Below are positions 17,109 through 26,210 of a stretch of 42,252 nt of DNA, one piece after another (positions within the stretch are counted from its first letter, which is position 1; each line of letters starts with the position of its first letter). The stretch is from CAZQQN01 sp964549595 (lineage in GTDB: Bacteria > Bacteroidota > Bacteroidia > CAILMK01 > CAYYUA01), in the NCBI GenBank assembly GCA_964549595.1, contig CAZJWK010000011.1, positions 1 to 42,252 of the forward strand. Reading direction: 5' to 3'. Made by a program: the position numbers and the translations under genes. A model generated the notes under the pieces. That model searched no databases and was not told the origin of the DNA. It worked only from the letters and a program-made list of their open reading frames with translations.

Positions 17109-17161
17109 AAATTTTAGCTTGTTTGTAACTTTTAGCGGATTCATTTCGACTAACGTATGCC

Positions 17162-17647
17162 ATGACAATAGAAGCCTTTAACAAAATCGTTGATGCTTTG
17201 GCAGATAAGCTTTACCGATTTGCCCTTAAGCAGGCCAGGGATGAAACATTAGCCTCTGATGTGGTTCAGGAATCTTTTGAAGTGCTCTGGCGTCAGCGCA
17301 AAAAGATTCAGAAGGAAAAAGCCAGAACTTACTTGTTTTCAACGGCTCATAACCTGATCGTGGATTATTTCCGTTCTATTAAACGAAAAGCGGAATATGA
17401 GGAGGTTGATACGAATGCCTATTATTATTGCCAGGAATATAAAGGAGCAAAAGAGTTTATTGATCACCTACTGGATCATTTGCCCTCTGAACAAAAATCA
17501 GTTTTGATTTTGCGAGATTATGAAGGGTATAGCTACAGGGAAATTGGTGAAATTACCAATCTGGACGAAAACCGGGTAAAAGTCTATATACACCGGGCCA
17601 GAAAATATTTAAGGTACTACGTTGGTAAAATGGATAATTTAATATGA
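17162..17647 (+). CDS. ECF-type RNA polymerase sigma factor
   Basis: The 161-residue protein has sigma-70 region 2 at about 12-75 (RFALKQARDETLASDVVQE, FEVLWRQR, ARTYLFSTAHNLIVDYFR) and region 4 at about 108-152 (LPSEQKSVLILRDYEGYSY, EIGEITNL, VKVYIHRARKYLR). There is no region 1 or 3, as in extracytoplasmic-function sigma factors. Its TGA overlaps the ATG of the downstream membrane gene (ATGA), the usual sign of a sigma/anti-sigma pair. It should direct RNA polymerase to a small regulon responding to an envelope signal, possibly including its own operon. Confidence 0.94.
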   Translation: MTIEAFNKIVDALADKLYRFALKQARDETLASDVVQESFEVLWRQRKKIQKEKARTYLFSTAHNLIVDYFRSIKRKAEYEEVDTNAYYYCQEYKGAKEFIDHLLDHLPSEQKSVLILRDYEGYSYREIGEITNLDENRVKVYIHRARKYLRYYVGKMDNLI

Positions 17648-18444
17648 ATAAGCAGGAAGAGCGAATCGACCTTTTAATTAGATATTTTGAGGGAAATTTG
17701 ACGAGTTCAGAAGCCCAAAAAGTGGCCAAACGCCTTGAAAACGATGAAGGTTGGCAAAAAGAATGGGATCGCATTAAACGTACCCGAATAAGGCCTGATA
17801 ACACTACGACTTACCCCTGGAAAAGTCACTTGAAGAAAAAATCCATTCCTTTAATGCGGAAGCGGAGCATGATATGGACTTACGGAATAGCAGCCAGCAT
17901 TTGCTTATTCTTTTTTATAGGACAGGGAAATTTGATAAAATGGGATGCGCCAAAGCATAGTCAAGAAACTTCCCTTAAACAAGGCAAAAAAGTAGTGCCA
18001 TGGGAAAGGTTACCCCTGAAGTCTTTTAATTCCGGTGAAGTAAAAGCATTGAAAACCCCACCGGAAAAAGCAAAAAAGTTATCCGCTGCAAAGGATTTCC
18101 GGTTTGAAAAAAAGTTAAACGGAAAAGCAGAAAAGGGTGTGAAATCAAAGCAAATTGAGAAAATGCTACTATACAAAACCGGAAAAGAAGCCATAACGCT
18201 CAACAAAAAACCACCGGAATTGGTAAAGAAAGCTTCTATGGAAAAGGTTTTAACAGGGCTTGAAAATACCCGGAAAATTTCCCAACCGGGAAAAGACCCA
18301 AATCAAAAACCGGGAAAGGATTTTGTTAAAAATTTAGCCGTAAAGGTGTTTGATCTTGAAAAGACGAATCCGAAATCCTCGCTTTACAAATTTGAGTGGG
18401 ATTCACGGAAGTTTAAGATAAGTGGTAAAATTTCAATGGATTAA
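17644..18444 (+). CDS. Membrane anti-sigma-like protein with very basic periplasmic part
   Basis: The 266-residue protein has a cytoplasmic helical N-terminus of about 70 residues (LLIRYFEGNLTSSEAQKVA at 10-28, typical of bacteroidotal anti-sigma N-termini), one membrane helix at about 77-96 and a periplasmic tail of about 170 residues. The tail is extremely rich in Lys and Pro (PPEKAKKLSAAKD, GKAEKGVKSK and similar stretches), with no FecR or zinc motif. Overlap with the sigma gene suggests it holds the sigma factor at the membrane. Role inferred from position and topology rather than from a recognised anti-sigma domain. Confidence 0.75.
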   Translation: MNKQEERIDLLIRYFEGNLTSSEAQKVAKRLENDEGWQKEWDRIKRTRIRPDNTTTYPWKSHLKKKSIPLMRKRSMIWTYGIAASICLFFFIGQGNLIKWDAPKHSQETSLKQGKKVVPWERLPLKSFNSGEVKALKTPPEKAKKLSAAKDFRFEKKLNGKAEKGVKSKQIEKMLLYKTGKEAITLNKKPPELVKKASMEKVLTGLENTRKISQPGKDPNQKPGKDFVKNLAVKVFDLEKTNPKSSLYKFEWDSRKFKISGKISMD

Positions 18445-18459
18445 AAAACCTAAAAACCC

Positions 18460-19542
18460 ATGTTTATGATTAATAAAACATTATTGACGTTTTTGATTGC
18501 TCAAATAGCCTGGTTTTCCTTATTAGCACAGTCTGATTCCGCAAAGGAAAAAAGAGGTTCCAGGGAAGAAATACCGGTTAAACAAAAAGAAATGGCATTA
18601 GAAAAAGCCATCCAGGATATTGAGGATAAAGAAAAAGCATTGGAAAAGATCGAAAATAATTTAGACACGCTTGAAGAAACTTTTGATGAGCAAAGAAATA
18701 AACTCAAAGTACATGAGATTTCCAAAATTAAAGGATTAAATAAGCAAATTATAGAGACGCAAAAAACGCTTGACTCCCTTTCCAAATCCTCTGATAAAAA
18801 TATGGATACGGGAAGTCTTACTGATGATTCCCAGGATAACCAGGATGTTTCCTTAGGCCTTGGGGATGAAGAATTTAATTTTGAATTAAAAGATGAGGAG
18901 GAGTTATCCAATCTGAAATCCCATTGGATGAGTTTGGATATCGGTTTCAGCAATTATTTGAATGATAATTCCCTGAGCTTACCGGATAAGTACCAATTTT
19001 TGGATTTGAATACCGGAAAATCCCTGAATGTGAAATTAACGCTTCTTAAGGTGGGAGTAAACCTTATCGACCATAACCTTAGCCTCCTTACCGGTTTAGG
19101 TCTTGAGTGGAATAATTACGATTTCAGTAACAGGACGGTTTTGACTTCTTCTAATGCGGATACCCTTTCGACCCGTACTTTTGATCAAAACCTCAAAAAA
19201 TACAAATTGGTCACCCAGTATGCATTTATGCCTTTAACGCTCCATTTTGAAACAAAACCCGAAGAAAAGGAGAAATCTTTCCAATTCTCAGTAGGTGGGC
19301 GGTTTGGCTATTTAATTCGTGCCCATACCAAACTCAAAATGAATGACGGTGACAAAGCGAAAGATTTCGATGATTATCATTTGCGTGATTACAAGCTGGG
19401 TGGAATAGCCCGGTTGGGTTTTGGTCGATACCTAAGCTTATATGCCAATTACGATGTAACGCACCTTTTTGAGGATAATGTGGGGCCGGGTTTAAACCCG
19501 GTAACCCTTGGGGTTACAATCAATGGATTTAGTTGGGATTGA
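18460..19542 (+). CDS. Outer-membrane beta-barrel protein with N-terminal coiled coil
   Basis: The ATG at 18460 gives 360 residues; a second ATG at 18466 is equally possible. Residues 1-24 are a signal peptide ending at LLAQ. Residues about 40-110 form a strongly charged, Glu-rich coiled coil (DKEKALEKIENNLDTLEE), followed by an acidic Asp/Glu linker. From about 150 to the end the alternating beta pattern with aromatic residues resembles a small outer-membrane barrel, closing with GLNPVTLGVTINGFSWD. It is third in the sigma/anti-sigma operon, 15 bp after the anti-sigma gene. It could sense or respond to envelope stress; function unknown. Confidence 0.75.
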   Translation: MFMINKTLLTFLIAQIAWFSLLAQSDSAKEKRGSREEIPVKQKEMALEKAIQDIEDKEKALEKIENNLDTLEETFDEQRNKLKVHEISKIKGLNKQIIETQKTLDSLSKSSDKNMDTGSLTDDSQDNQDVSLGLGDEEFNFELKDEEELSNLKSHWMSLDIGFSNYLNDNSLSLPDKYQFLDLNTGKSLNVKLTLLKVGVNLIDHNLSLLTGLGLEWNNYDFSNRTVLTSSNADTLSTRTFDQNLKKYKLVTQYAFMPLTLHFETKPEEKEKSFQFSVGGRFGYLIRAHTKLKMNDGDKAKDFDDYHLRDYKLGGIARLGFGRYLSLYANYDVTHLFEDNVGPGLNPVTLGVTINGFSWD

Positions 19543-19577
19543 TAAAACTAATTCCTTAATTGCTTCGTTAACTGGTA

Positions 19578-19973
19578 AAACTGCCAACCACCCTGTCGCT
19601 CCGGTCATTAAGGCCGGAGAGGAAAGTCCGGGCAACATAGAGCACCGCACTGCCGAAAAGGCAGGAACCCGGCTTTAAGCTGGGTTACGGAAAGTGCCAC
19701 AGAAACCAGACCGTCCGCCAGCCGGCGGATAAGGGTGAAAGGGTGAGGTAAGAGCTCACCGCCACTGGTGGCGACACTGGTGAGGCTGGCAAACCCTGCG
19801 GGTTGCAAGGCCACGTATACCGGAGTTTCCGGTTTCCGGAATAAGGGTTGCTCGCCCGAATGCTCCGGGGGGTAGGCCGCTGATGACCCTGTTAGTAATA
19901 GCAGGGCCAGATAAATGACAGGGGATCGAATACCTTGTTCGATTACAAAACCCGGCTTATCGGTTGGCAGTTT
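19578..19973 (+). ncRNA. rnpB: RNase P RNA (type A)
   Basis: This is the catalytic RNA that trims tRNA 5' leaders. The 12-bp terminal helix P1 is formed by AAACTGCCAACC (19578-19589) and GGTTGGCAGTTT (19962-19973). The universal core segment GAGGAAAGTCCGGGC is at 19619-19633; GGTAAGAGCTCACCG, AGATAAATGAC and the 3' signature CCCGGCTTATCGG are also present. Total length about 396 nt is normal for A-type. A T run (19971-19976) ends it and probably serves as part of the terminator. Any protein reading through it on the minus strand is a chance frame. Confidence 0.97.
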
Positions 19974-20008
19974 TTTGAATAATTAATCCTTTGTAGTTAT
20001 TACCTTTG
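19974..20008 (+). promoter_or_regulatory. Bacteroidota-type promoter for the Bax-like gene
   Basis: TACCTTTG at 20001-20008 fits the TAnnTTTG -7 box exactly, with a TTTG -33 element at 19974-19977 and 23 bp between them. Transcription would start about 20015, only some 18 nt before the chosen ATG at 20033, so the in-frame TTG at 20006 lies within the promoter and cannot be the start. Confidence 0.65.
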
Positions 20009-20032
20009 TTTGTAATCAAAAGCTACTTTTTT

Positions 20033-20974
20033 ATGCGTTCAATAGTCTTTTTTATTATACTCTCCTTTAGCCTCTTCGTAAGATGTGATCAAAGCAAACA
20101 AAAACAAAATGACTCCGAAAACCAGAAGGCTGAAAGTGAAAAAGCACAAAGATCCGATTCTTCCAAATTAATATCAGGAGATCTGACAAAAAGTGTTTCA
20201 TTGCCTGAAACTCCTGATGATATTAAGAAAAAGCGCAATAAGGAGTCCAGAAGAAAAAGTTTGAAAAAGTTGACTAAGGTTAATTTGAAAAAAGCAATGG
20301 ATACCATTCGGCCTTCAGCTGCTCTTCCCGATTTTCGGTCATTCAAAGAAACTAAAGAGCGGAAAAAGCATTTCATTGAATTTATGAAACCTGTTATAAA
20401 ATCTGAGAATGCCCGTATAATTCAAAAAAGGTATCTTATCAAGCAAATTTATAGGGGCTTAGAAGAAGGGGAATCCCTTTCGGATAAAGACCGCAAATGG
20501 TTAAACGGCCTTGCTAAGGAGTATCGTGTTAAAAATCGCGACTTCCCCTCTGAAGATGCTTTTCTGGATTTACTAATGCATGTGGATATCATTCCTTTGG
20601 ATTTAGCTTTGGCACAAGCTGCTAATGAATCGGCCTGGGGAACATCCCGTTTTGCCCGCTTGGGTAATAACATGTTTGGACAGTGGTGTTTTAAACCTGG
20701 GTGCGGTATTGTACCTTCCCAGAGAAAGGAAGGGGCCACCCATGAAGTAGCCGCTTTCAATACTGTAGCTGGCTCAGCGGAAAGCTATATGCATCATGTG
20801 AATTCTCATCCGGCCTATCATCAATTGCGTGTGCTCCGTTACCAACAGCGGGTTGAAGGTAAAGAACCAGATGGCCATACTATTGCACTCGGGTTGCAAA
20901 AATACTCTGCCATCGGTATGAAATATGTTAACATCCTACGCTCTATAATGAAAAAACAAAAAGCGTATCTTTAG
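20033..20974 (+). CDS. Bax-like glucosaminidase lipoprotein (GH73-type)
   Basis: The 313-residue protein starts at ATG 20033. The first 17 residues and FVRC give a lipoprotein signal with Cys18. After a Lys/Glu/Ser-rich linker (20-110) comes the hydrolase domain: catalytic glutamate E199 in QAANESAWGTSRFARLGNN (195-213), then FGQWCFKPGCG (216-226), HEVAAF and the SYMHHVNSHPAYHQLR segment. This is the pattern of E. coli Bax and related endo-beta-N-acetylglucosaminidases, which cut peptidoglycan glycan strands. It should work on the periplasmic side of a membrane. It is transcribed from its own promoter after rnpB. Confidence 0.88.
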   Translation: MRSIVFFIILSFSLFVRCDQSKQKQNDSENQKAESEKAQRSDSSKLISGDLTKSVSLPETPDDIKKKRNKESRRKSLKKLTKVNLKKAMDTIRPSAALPDFRSFKETKERKKHFIEFMKPVIKSENARIIQKRYLIKQIYRGLEEGESLSDKDRKWLNGLAKEYRVKNRDFPSEDAFLDLLMHVDIIPLDLALAQAANESAWGTSRFARLGNNMFGQWCFKPGCGIVPSQRKEGATHEVAAFNTVAGSAESYMHHVNSHPAYHQLRVLRYQQRVEGKEPDGHTIALGLQKYSAIGMKYVNILRSIMKKQKAYL

Positions 20975-21080
20975 AAGAAACCTTTAAAGCAATCAAATAG
21001 CCTAATCCCTTAATGCACTGCTTTTGTGCCCGGTTGCGCATTTCCCTTGTTGTAGTTTCGAGTTTTTAACCTCTACCTGC

Positions 21081-21088
21081 TATTTTTG
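21081..21088 (+). promoter_or_regulatory. TAnnTTTG box before the carboxylase gene
   Basis: TATTTTTG is an exact TAnnTTTG match 20 bp before the ATG at 21109. No perfect TTTG -33 partner exists; TTTCG at 21056-21060 has a 20-bp spacing. Transcription would begin about 21095, giving a leader near 14 nt. Confidence 0.55.
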
Positions 21089-21108
21089 TTCCCATCAAAA
21101 ATAACCGT

Positions 21109-22755
21109 ATGGCACACCAAAAAGAAAACAATGTCCAGTTCAATAAAAACGAGGACGAAAATAAACTGGAACTTAACCAAATAGAAGAAGAGCGAAAGAA
21201 GGTCAAAGCGGGCGGAGGCGAGGAAAAAGCTGCTAAGCAGAAATCCAAGGGCAAAATGCTTGCCCGTGAACGAATTGATTACTTGCTCGATGATGATGCC
21301 GAAAGCATGGAAATTGGTACGTTTGCCGGATATGGAATGTATCAGGAACATGGGGGATGCCCATCGGGCGGGGTCGTAGTAAAAATAGGTAGAATAAGCG
21401 GCCGTCAATGTATTGTAGTAGCAAATGATCCGACCGTAAAAGCCGGCGCATGGTTTCCCATAACCGCAAAGAAGAACCTACGCGCGCAAGAAATTGCTAT
21501 GGAAAACAGGATTCCCATTATCTACCTTGTGGATAGTGCCGGTGTATATCTACCCATGCAAGACGAGATTTTTCCCGATAAAGACCATTTTGGAAGGATC
21601 TTCCGGAATAATGCCATTATGTCTTCTGAAGGTATCCAGCAAATTGCTGCTATAATGGGAAGTTGCGTAGCCGGTGGTGCCTATTTGCCCATTATGTCAG
21701 ATGAAGCCTTGATTGTTCAGGATACCGGCTCCATTTTTCTGGCGGGTCCTTACCTGGTAAAAGCAGCCATCGGAGAAGACGTTTCGGGAGAAGAACTGGG
21801 CGGAGCTGAGACGCAATCTGAGATTTCAGGCGTTACGGATAATAAATATCCGGATGATCAAAGTTGTCTTGATGCTATTCGCGACACAATGAATCAAACA
21901 GGTCATTCTGAAACAGCGGGTTTTGACCGCATTGAACCGAAGCCGCCCAAAGAAAATGCAGCTGAGCTCTTTGGGTATCTACCCAATGACCGAACGCGTC
22001 CTTACGATACCCTTGAGATCATTAAACGTTTGGTGGATGACTCCGACTTTCGTCAATACAAGGAAGGATATGGCAAAACCATCCTTTGTGGCTATGCGCG
22101 CATAGATGGATGGTCTGTAGGGATTGTAGCCAACCAACGTCAGGTTGTAAAGAATAAGAAAGGCGAAATGCAAGTGGGCGGGGTCATTTACTCTGATTCT
22201 GCTGATAAGGCTGCCCGGTTTATCATGAATTGCAACCAAAAGAAAATACCATTGGTTTTTCTTCAGGATGTGACAGGCTTTATGGTGGGTAGTAAGGCTG
22301 AGAAAGGAGGCATTATCAAGGATGGAGCGAAAATGGTAAATGCCGTTTCTAATTGTGTAGTCCCCAAGTTTACGGTTATTATTGGTAATTCTTACGGGGC
22401 GGGCAATTATGCCATGTGTGGCAAAGCCTATGATCCCCGTTTAATCGTGGCCTGGCCTTCAGCCAAAATTGCCGTAATGGGAGGAGGGCAAGCAGCCAAA
22501 ACCCTTACCCAGATTCAGGTATCACAAATGAAAGCCAAAGGCGAAGAACCTGATGAAGAAAAGGAAAAGGAGCTGGAGGAAAAAGTCAAAGCCGATTACG
22601 AAAAGCAAACCAAGCCTTTATACGCTGCTGCAAGGCTGTGGGTGGATGATATCATTGCCCCCGATGATACCCGTAGCGTGATCTCTCAGGGTATAGAAAT
22701 GGCTGACCATGCACCCATCCAAAAGCAGTTTAATCCAGGTGTGATTCAGACATAA
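21109..22755 (+). CDS. Acyl-CoA carboxylase beta (carboxyltransferase) subunit, methylcrotonyl-CoA type
   Basis: This biotin-dependent carboxyltransferase moves CO2 from carboxybiotin to an acyl-CoA. The 548 residues contain two crotonase-fold halves: HGGCPSGGVVVKIGRISGR (81-99), VDSAGVYLPMQDE (141-153), FPDKDHFGRIFRNNA (155-169) and the oxyanion loops GSCVAGGAY (184-192) and GNSYGAGNYAMCGKAYDP near 424-441. The DKDHFGRIF and C-terminal DDIIAPDDTR segments are closest to methylcrotonyl-CoA carboxylase beta; a propionyl- or geranyl-CoA enzyme is a weaker alternative. The N-terminal 50 residues are a charged helix longer than usual. No biotin-carboxylase alpha subunit is in the window, so it must pair with one elsewhere. 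Confidence 0.9.
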   Translation: MAHQKENNVQFNKNEDENKLELNQIEEERKKVKAGGGEEKAAKQKSKGKMLARERIDYLLDDDAESMEIGTFAGYGMYQEHGGCPSGGVVVKIGRISGRQCIVVANDPTVKAGAWFPITAKKNLRAQEIAMENRIPIIYLVDSAGVYLPMQDEIFPDKDHFGRIFRNNAIMSSEGIQQIAAIMGSCVAGGAYLPIMSDEALIVQDTGSIFLAGPYLVKAAIGEDVSGEELGGAETQSEISGVTDNKYPDDQSCLDAIRDTMNQTGHSETAGFDRIEPKPPKENAAELFGYLPNDRTRPYDTLEIIKRLVDDSDFRQYKEGYGKTILCGYARIDGWSVGIVANQRQVVKNKKGEMQVGGVIYSDSADKAARFIMNCNQKKIPLVFLQDVTGFMVGSKAEKGGIIKDGAKMVNAVSNCVVPKFTVIIGNSYGAGNYAMCGKAYDPRLIVAWPSAKIAVMGGGQAAKTLTQIQVSQMKAKGEEPDEEKEKELEEKVKADYEKQTKPLYAAARLWVDDIIAPDDTRSVISQGIEMADHAPIQKQFNPGVIQT

Positions 22756-22805
22756 ATTAATTTGTATAGCTTCCGGCTTTTGGGTAATCATTTGGGAAAG
22801 AAAAG

Positions 22806-22823
22806 CGTTCATTTCTCTGAACG
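22806..22823. repeat. Short hairpin after the carboxylase gene
   Basis: CGTTCA-TTTCTC-TGAACG: 6-bp stem with 6-nt loop, 51 bp after the stop. No T run follows on either strand, so a terminator role is doubtful. The rest of the 249-bp spacer (22756-23004) shows no gene. Confidence 0.4.
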
Positions 22824-23004
22824 ATGCCGGTTAAGCCAGAGAGGTCCAAAAAAATGGGCAATCCCTTTTTGAAGGATAGGATCCCTGCCATGCCAAAAAC
22901 TGAAGCGATAGATTGATGAAATCTGCCAGTATGACTTAAGCGCCTATTTTATTTAATTCATTCAAATTTGCTAAATTTCAAGCCAATAAGCCAAAGGTTC
23001 AACC

Positions 23005-26000
23005 ATGAGTGAATCCTTACTAAAAGCTTTCATGAAACTCTTCGCCTTGGCTTCCGGGGTTGAGGATATTACACGTGAAAGCCGCGAAATAGTCAATCAG
23101 TTTCTTTATAAAGAACTCAATCGGGATTTGGCTGATCAATACCTAACACTTTATGATCAGTACAAAGCGCAATACCATGAAGAAATTCATGCCGAGGAGG
23201 AGGTAGACACCATTACATCCACCCGGGATACTGTGCACCGTGTAACCACTGATATTAACCAGGAACTTACCCAAAGCCAAAAGCTCGTCATTCTCTTGAG
23301 GCTTTTAGAATATATTTACGCCGATTATCAGGTGTCCGACCATGAGCGGGAATTTCTGGATACAGTTACTGAGGTTTTTAGAATCCGGGAAGAAGAAGTT
23401 GACGATTGTCTGGCATTTATTCAAAGTACCCCTGACTACATTCCGGACCGTTCAGAATTACTTGTTATAAACAATGAAGATCATTTGGAAGGCTATGAAA
23501 ATAGCCACCATTTAAAGGCCGAAAACCTGAAAGGCCTTATACTGGTACTTCGCCTACCCAGTGTGAATATGTTTGCCTTCCGTTATTTCGGGGATTCCGA
23601 AATTTTGCTCAATAGCCAACCCATAATGGAGGGCAGAACTTACATTTTTAGCAATGGGGCCTCTATCCGAAGCAGGGCTATGAATCCGATCTATTATAGC
23701 GATGTGGTCAATACCTTTTTGAAGGCCAGGGTAAGTACGGATATAGTTTTTACCGCCAAAGATGTGGAATACAAATTTGAAACCGGAGGTAATGGGGTTC
23801 AGCCTTTAACCATTTCAGAAGAAGCCGGTAATCTGATTGGGATCATGGGTAGCAGTGGTTCCGGTAAAACCACATTATTGAATGTCTTAAACGGAAACCT
23901 GCCACCTACTTCAGGAAAGGTTACTCTGAATGGGATTGATATCCACCATGAAAAGGATCAAATAGAAGGGATTATTGGTTACGTCTCCCAGGATGACCTT
24001 TTGTTTGAAGGGCTTACGGTATTCCAGAATCTGTACTACAATGCGCAGTTATGTTTTAAAAGTTATTCGGAGAATCAACTTGTGGAAACGGTCAATACAC
24101 TCCTTCAAAGCTTGGGGTTGTATGAGGTCCGGAACCTAAAAGTAGGAAGCCCCATTGACAAAGTTATCAGTGGTGGGCAGCGTAAGCGCCTGAACATAGC
24201 CCTTGAGCTTATTAGGGAACCCTCTGTGTTATTTGTGGATGAACCTACTTCAGGCTTATCCTCTCATGATTCGGAAAATATTATGGATCTACTGAAGGAG
24301 CTGGCCCTGAAAGGGAAATTGGTCTTTGTAGTGATTCATCAGCCTTCTTCCGAGATTTTTAAGATGTTCGATAACTTACTAATACTTGATACAGGCGGGT
24401 ATCCCATTTTTTATGGGAACCCGATTGATAGTGTCATGTATTTTAAGGAAAGCATTAACCATGTTAAGAGCGGGGAAAGTGAATGCCCCAGTTGTGGTAA
24501 TGTTCACCCTGAAGAAGTTTTCAATATAATAGAGGCTAAAGTGTTAGATGAGTACGGGAATCAAACGCAGAAACGTAAAGTCCTGCCGCAAGAATGGTAT
24601 CAACGATATAGAGAAAAAATTGAACCGGAGGTTCGAATTAAAGAATATGGTGAAGAATTACCGGAAAGCACGTTTAGCATTCCCGGCAAGCTAAAACAAT
24701 TAAAAGTTTTCATTACCCGGGATGTATTAACCAAACTTAGAAATAAGGAATACCTGGCTATTAATTTTCTGGAAACGCCAATTCTGGCTTTAATCCTTGG
24801 CTATTTCATAAAGTTTTATCCGCCCGGGGAAACGCAAGAAGCCGGCTATGTTTTTTTCCAGAATGATAACCTTCCTGCATTTATTTTCATGGCCGTGATT
24901 GTAGCACTTTTTGTTGGATTAACGGTCAGTGCGGAAGAGATCATCCGGGATCAAAAAATCCGACAACGGGAAATGTTTTTGAACCTGAGCACAGGTAGTT
25001 ACTTGTGGTCTAAAATATTGATTTTATTCGGCTTGTCGGCACTACAAACCTTATTCTTCGTTATTGTGGGCAACAGTATCCTGGAGATCAAAGGTATGTA
25101 CGGAGATTACTGGCTTACACTTTTTTCAACGGCCTGCTTTGCCAACTTGCTGGGGTTAAACATTTCTTCTGCCTTTAACTCGGTTGTAACCATTTATATC
25201 TTAATTCCTTTGTTACTAATTCCCCAAATCCTTTTTAGCGGGGTTTTGATCAAATTTGACAAGCTCAACCCGGCCATTACTTCGCAGGATCAAGTACCCA
25301 TTATTGGGGAATTAATGGCTTCCCGCTGGGCTTATGAAGCTTTAGCGGTAAATCAGTTTAAAAATAATAAATATGAAGCCCATCTATACCCGATTGAGAA
25401 AACACTTAGTAATTACAAACTGAGAAAAAATTATTGGATACCGAGATTAAAAGGAAAAGTCAACTTCATCGAAAACAAGCAAAAGGTAGAGGAAAGCAAA
25501 AAAAGGGTAAAAAGTGCTTTAAGTTTAATCCGAAAAGAGTTAAAGCGTTACCATCAAAAAGCGCCTTTAAGGCGTTTTGATCAATTGGAAGCATTAAATT
25601 ATCCGGTTTCCGGTGAGGTCATTGAAAACCTCAAAAATTACCTGGAAAACCTGAGGCGTGATTATGTGAAAAAATATAACCAGGCAATAACCCGAAAGGA
25701 TAAAAAACTTCAGGAATTAAAGGAAAAAGGATTTGATTTAAAAACCCTAAAGCAAAAGCATAAAAATCAAAGGCTTACGCAATTAGTCAAGAATAAAACA
25801 GAGTTGGATAAGCTTATTGAGGTAGATGATAAGTTGGTTCCCCAAAGTGACGCCATCTTCCGTCCTTCATCAAATGCAAGGGCTCATTTCTTTGCCCCTG
25901 CCAAGACCCTTATTGGTCAAACGATAAGCACATTTTGGTTTAATTTGCTCATTCTTTGGTCAATGACGGTAATTTTAATCGTAACCCTTTACTTTGATTT

Positions 26001-26067
26001 GCTTAGAAAAATTTTAGAACAAATGAGTATTTTAGGGGGCAAATTACTCCCCAAACGCAAGGATTAA
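23005..26067 (+). CDS. ABCG-type ABC transporter with N-terminal TerB-like region
   Basis: The 1020-residue protein joins several parts. Residues 1-150 are an acidic helical region resembling TerB/DjlA-type modules (LLEYIYADYQVSDHERE near 115). Residues 150-255 form a beta-rich, FHA-like segment. The nucleotide-binding domain has Walker A GSSGSGKT (about 283-290), signature SGGQRKR (about 388-394) and Walker B VLFVDEPTSG (about 407-416), with ABCG-style order (ATPase first). A cysteine pair CPSCG with HPEE (about 493-503) may bind zinc. Membrane helices occupy about 590-760, then a charged coiled coil (805-950) and a last helix at about 980-1003. It resembles ABC-2 exporters or White-family half transporters; substrate unknown. 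Confidence 0.9.
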   Translation: MSESLLKAFMKLFALASGVEDITRESREIVNQFLYKELNRDLADQYLTLYDQYKAQYHEEIHAEEEVDTITSTRDTVHRVTTDINQELTQSQKLVILLRLLEYIYADYQVSDHEREFLDTVTEVFRIREEEVDDCLAFIQSTPDYIPDRSELLVINNEDHLEGYENSHHLKAENLKGLILVLRLPSVNMFAFRYFGDSEILLNSQPIMEGRTYIFSNGASIRSRAMNPIYYSDVVNTFLKARVSTDIVFTAKDVEYKFETGGNGVQPLTISEEAGNLIGIMGSSGSGKTTLLNVLNGNLPPTSGKVTLNGIDIHHEKDQIEGIIGYVSQDDLLFEGLTVFQNLYYNAQLCFKSYSENQLVETVNTLLQSLGLYEVRNLKVGSPIDKVISGGQRKRLNIALELIREPSVLFVDEPTSGLSSHDSENIMDLLKELALKGKLVFVVIHQPSSEIFKMFDNLLILDTGGYPIFYGNPIDSVMYFKESINHVKSGESECPSCGNVHPEEVFNIIEAKVLDEYGNQTQKRKVLPQEWYQRYREKIEPEVRIKEYGEELPESTFSIPGKLKQLKVFITRDVLTKLRNKEYLAINFLETPILALILGYFIKFYPPGETQEAGYVFFQNDNLPAFIFMAVIVALFVGLTVSAEEIIRDQKIRQREMFLNLSTGSYLWSKILILFGLSALQTLFFVIVGNSILEIKGMYGDYWLTLFSTACFANLLGLNISSAFNSVVTIYILIPLLLIPQILFSGVLIKFDKLNPAITSQDQVPIIGELMASRWAYEALAVNQFKNNKYEAHLYPIEKTLSNYKLRKNYWIPRLKGKVNFIENKQKVEESKKRVKSALSLIRKELKRYHQKAPLRRFDQLEALNYPVSGEVIENLKNYLENLRRDYVKKYNQAITRKDKKLQELKEKGFDLKTLKQKHKNQRLTQLVKNKTELDKLIEVDDKLVPQSDAIFRPSSNARAHFFAPAKTLIGQTISTFWFNLLILWSMTVILIVTLYFDLLRKILEQMSILGGKLLPKRKD

Positions 26068-26108
26068 ATAAATAGCATTGGTGCTGGTTTCAGGGCCTTT
26101 TATTTATT
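26066..26108 (+). terminator. Weak hairpin after the ABC transporter gene
   Basis: AATAAATA (26067-26074) and TATTTATT (26101-26108) can pair around a G/T-rich loop directly after the ABC transporter stop. The stem is AT only, so termination is plausible but unproven. Confidence 0.3.
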
Positions 26109-26210
26109 AAACCTAAATGGCCCAAAACTATATACCGTGGCGGGTTTAATACTTCAAATTTGTCACCCGTTAAAAACCTAAGAAAAAATGAAGTGCCTGG
26201 AAATTGGTTC

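Noticed and set aside
19608..19814. Minus-strand 68-codon frame
   Set aside because: It lies wholly within the RNase P RNA, whose conserved segments explain the sequence.
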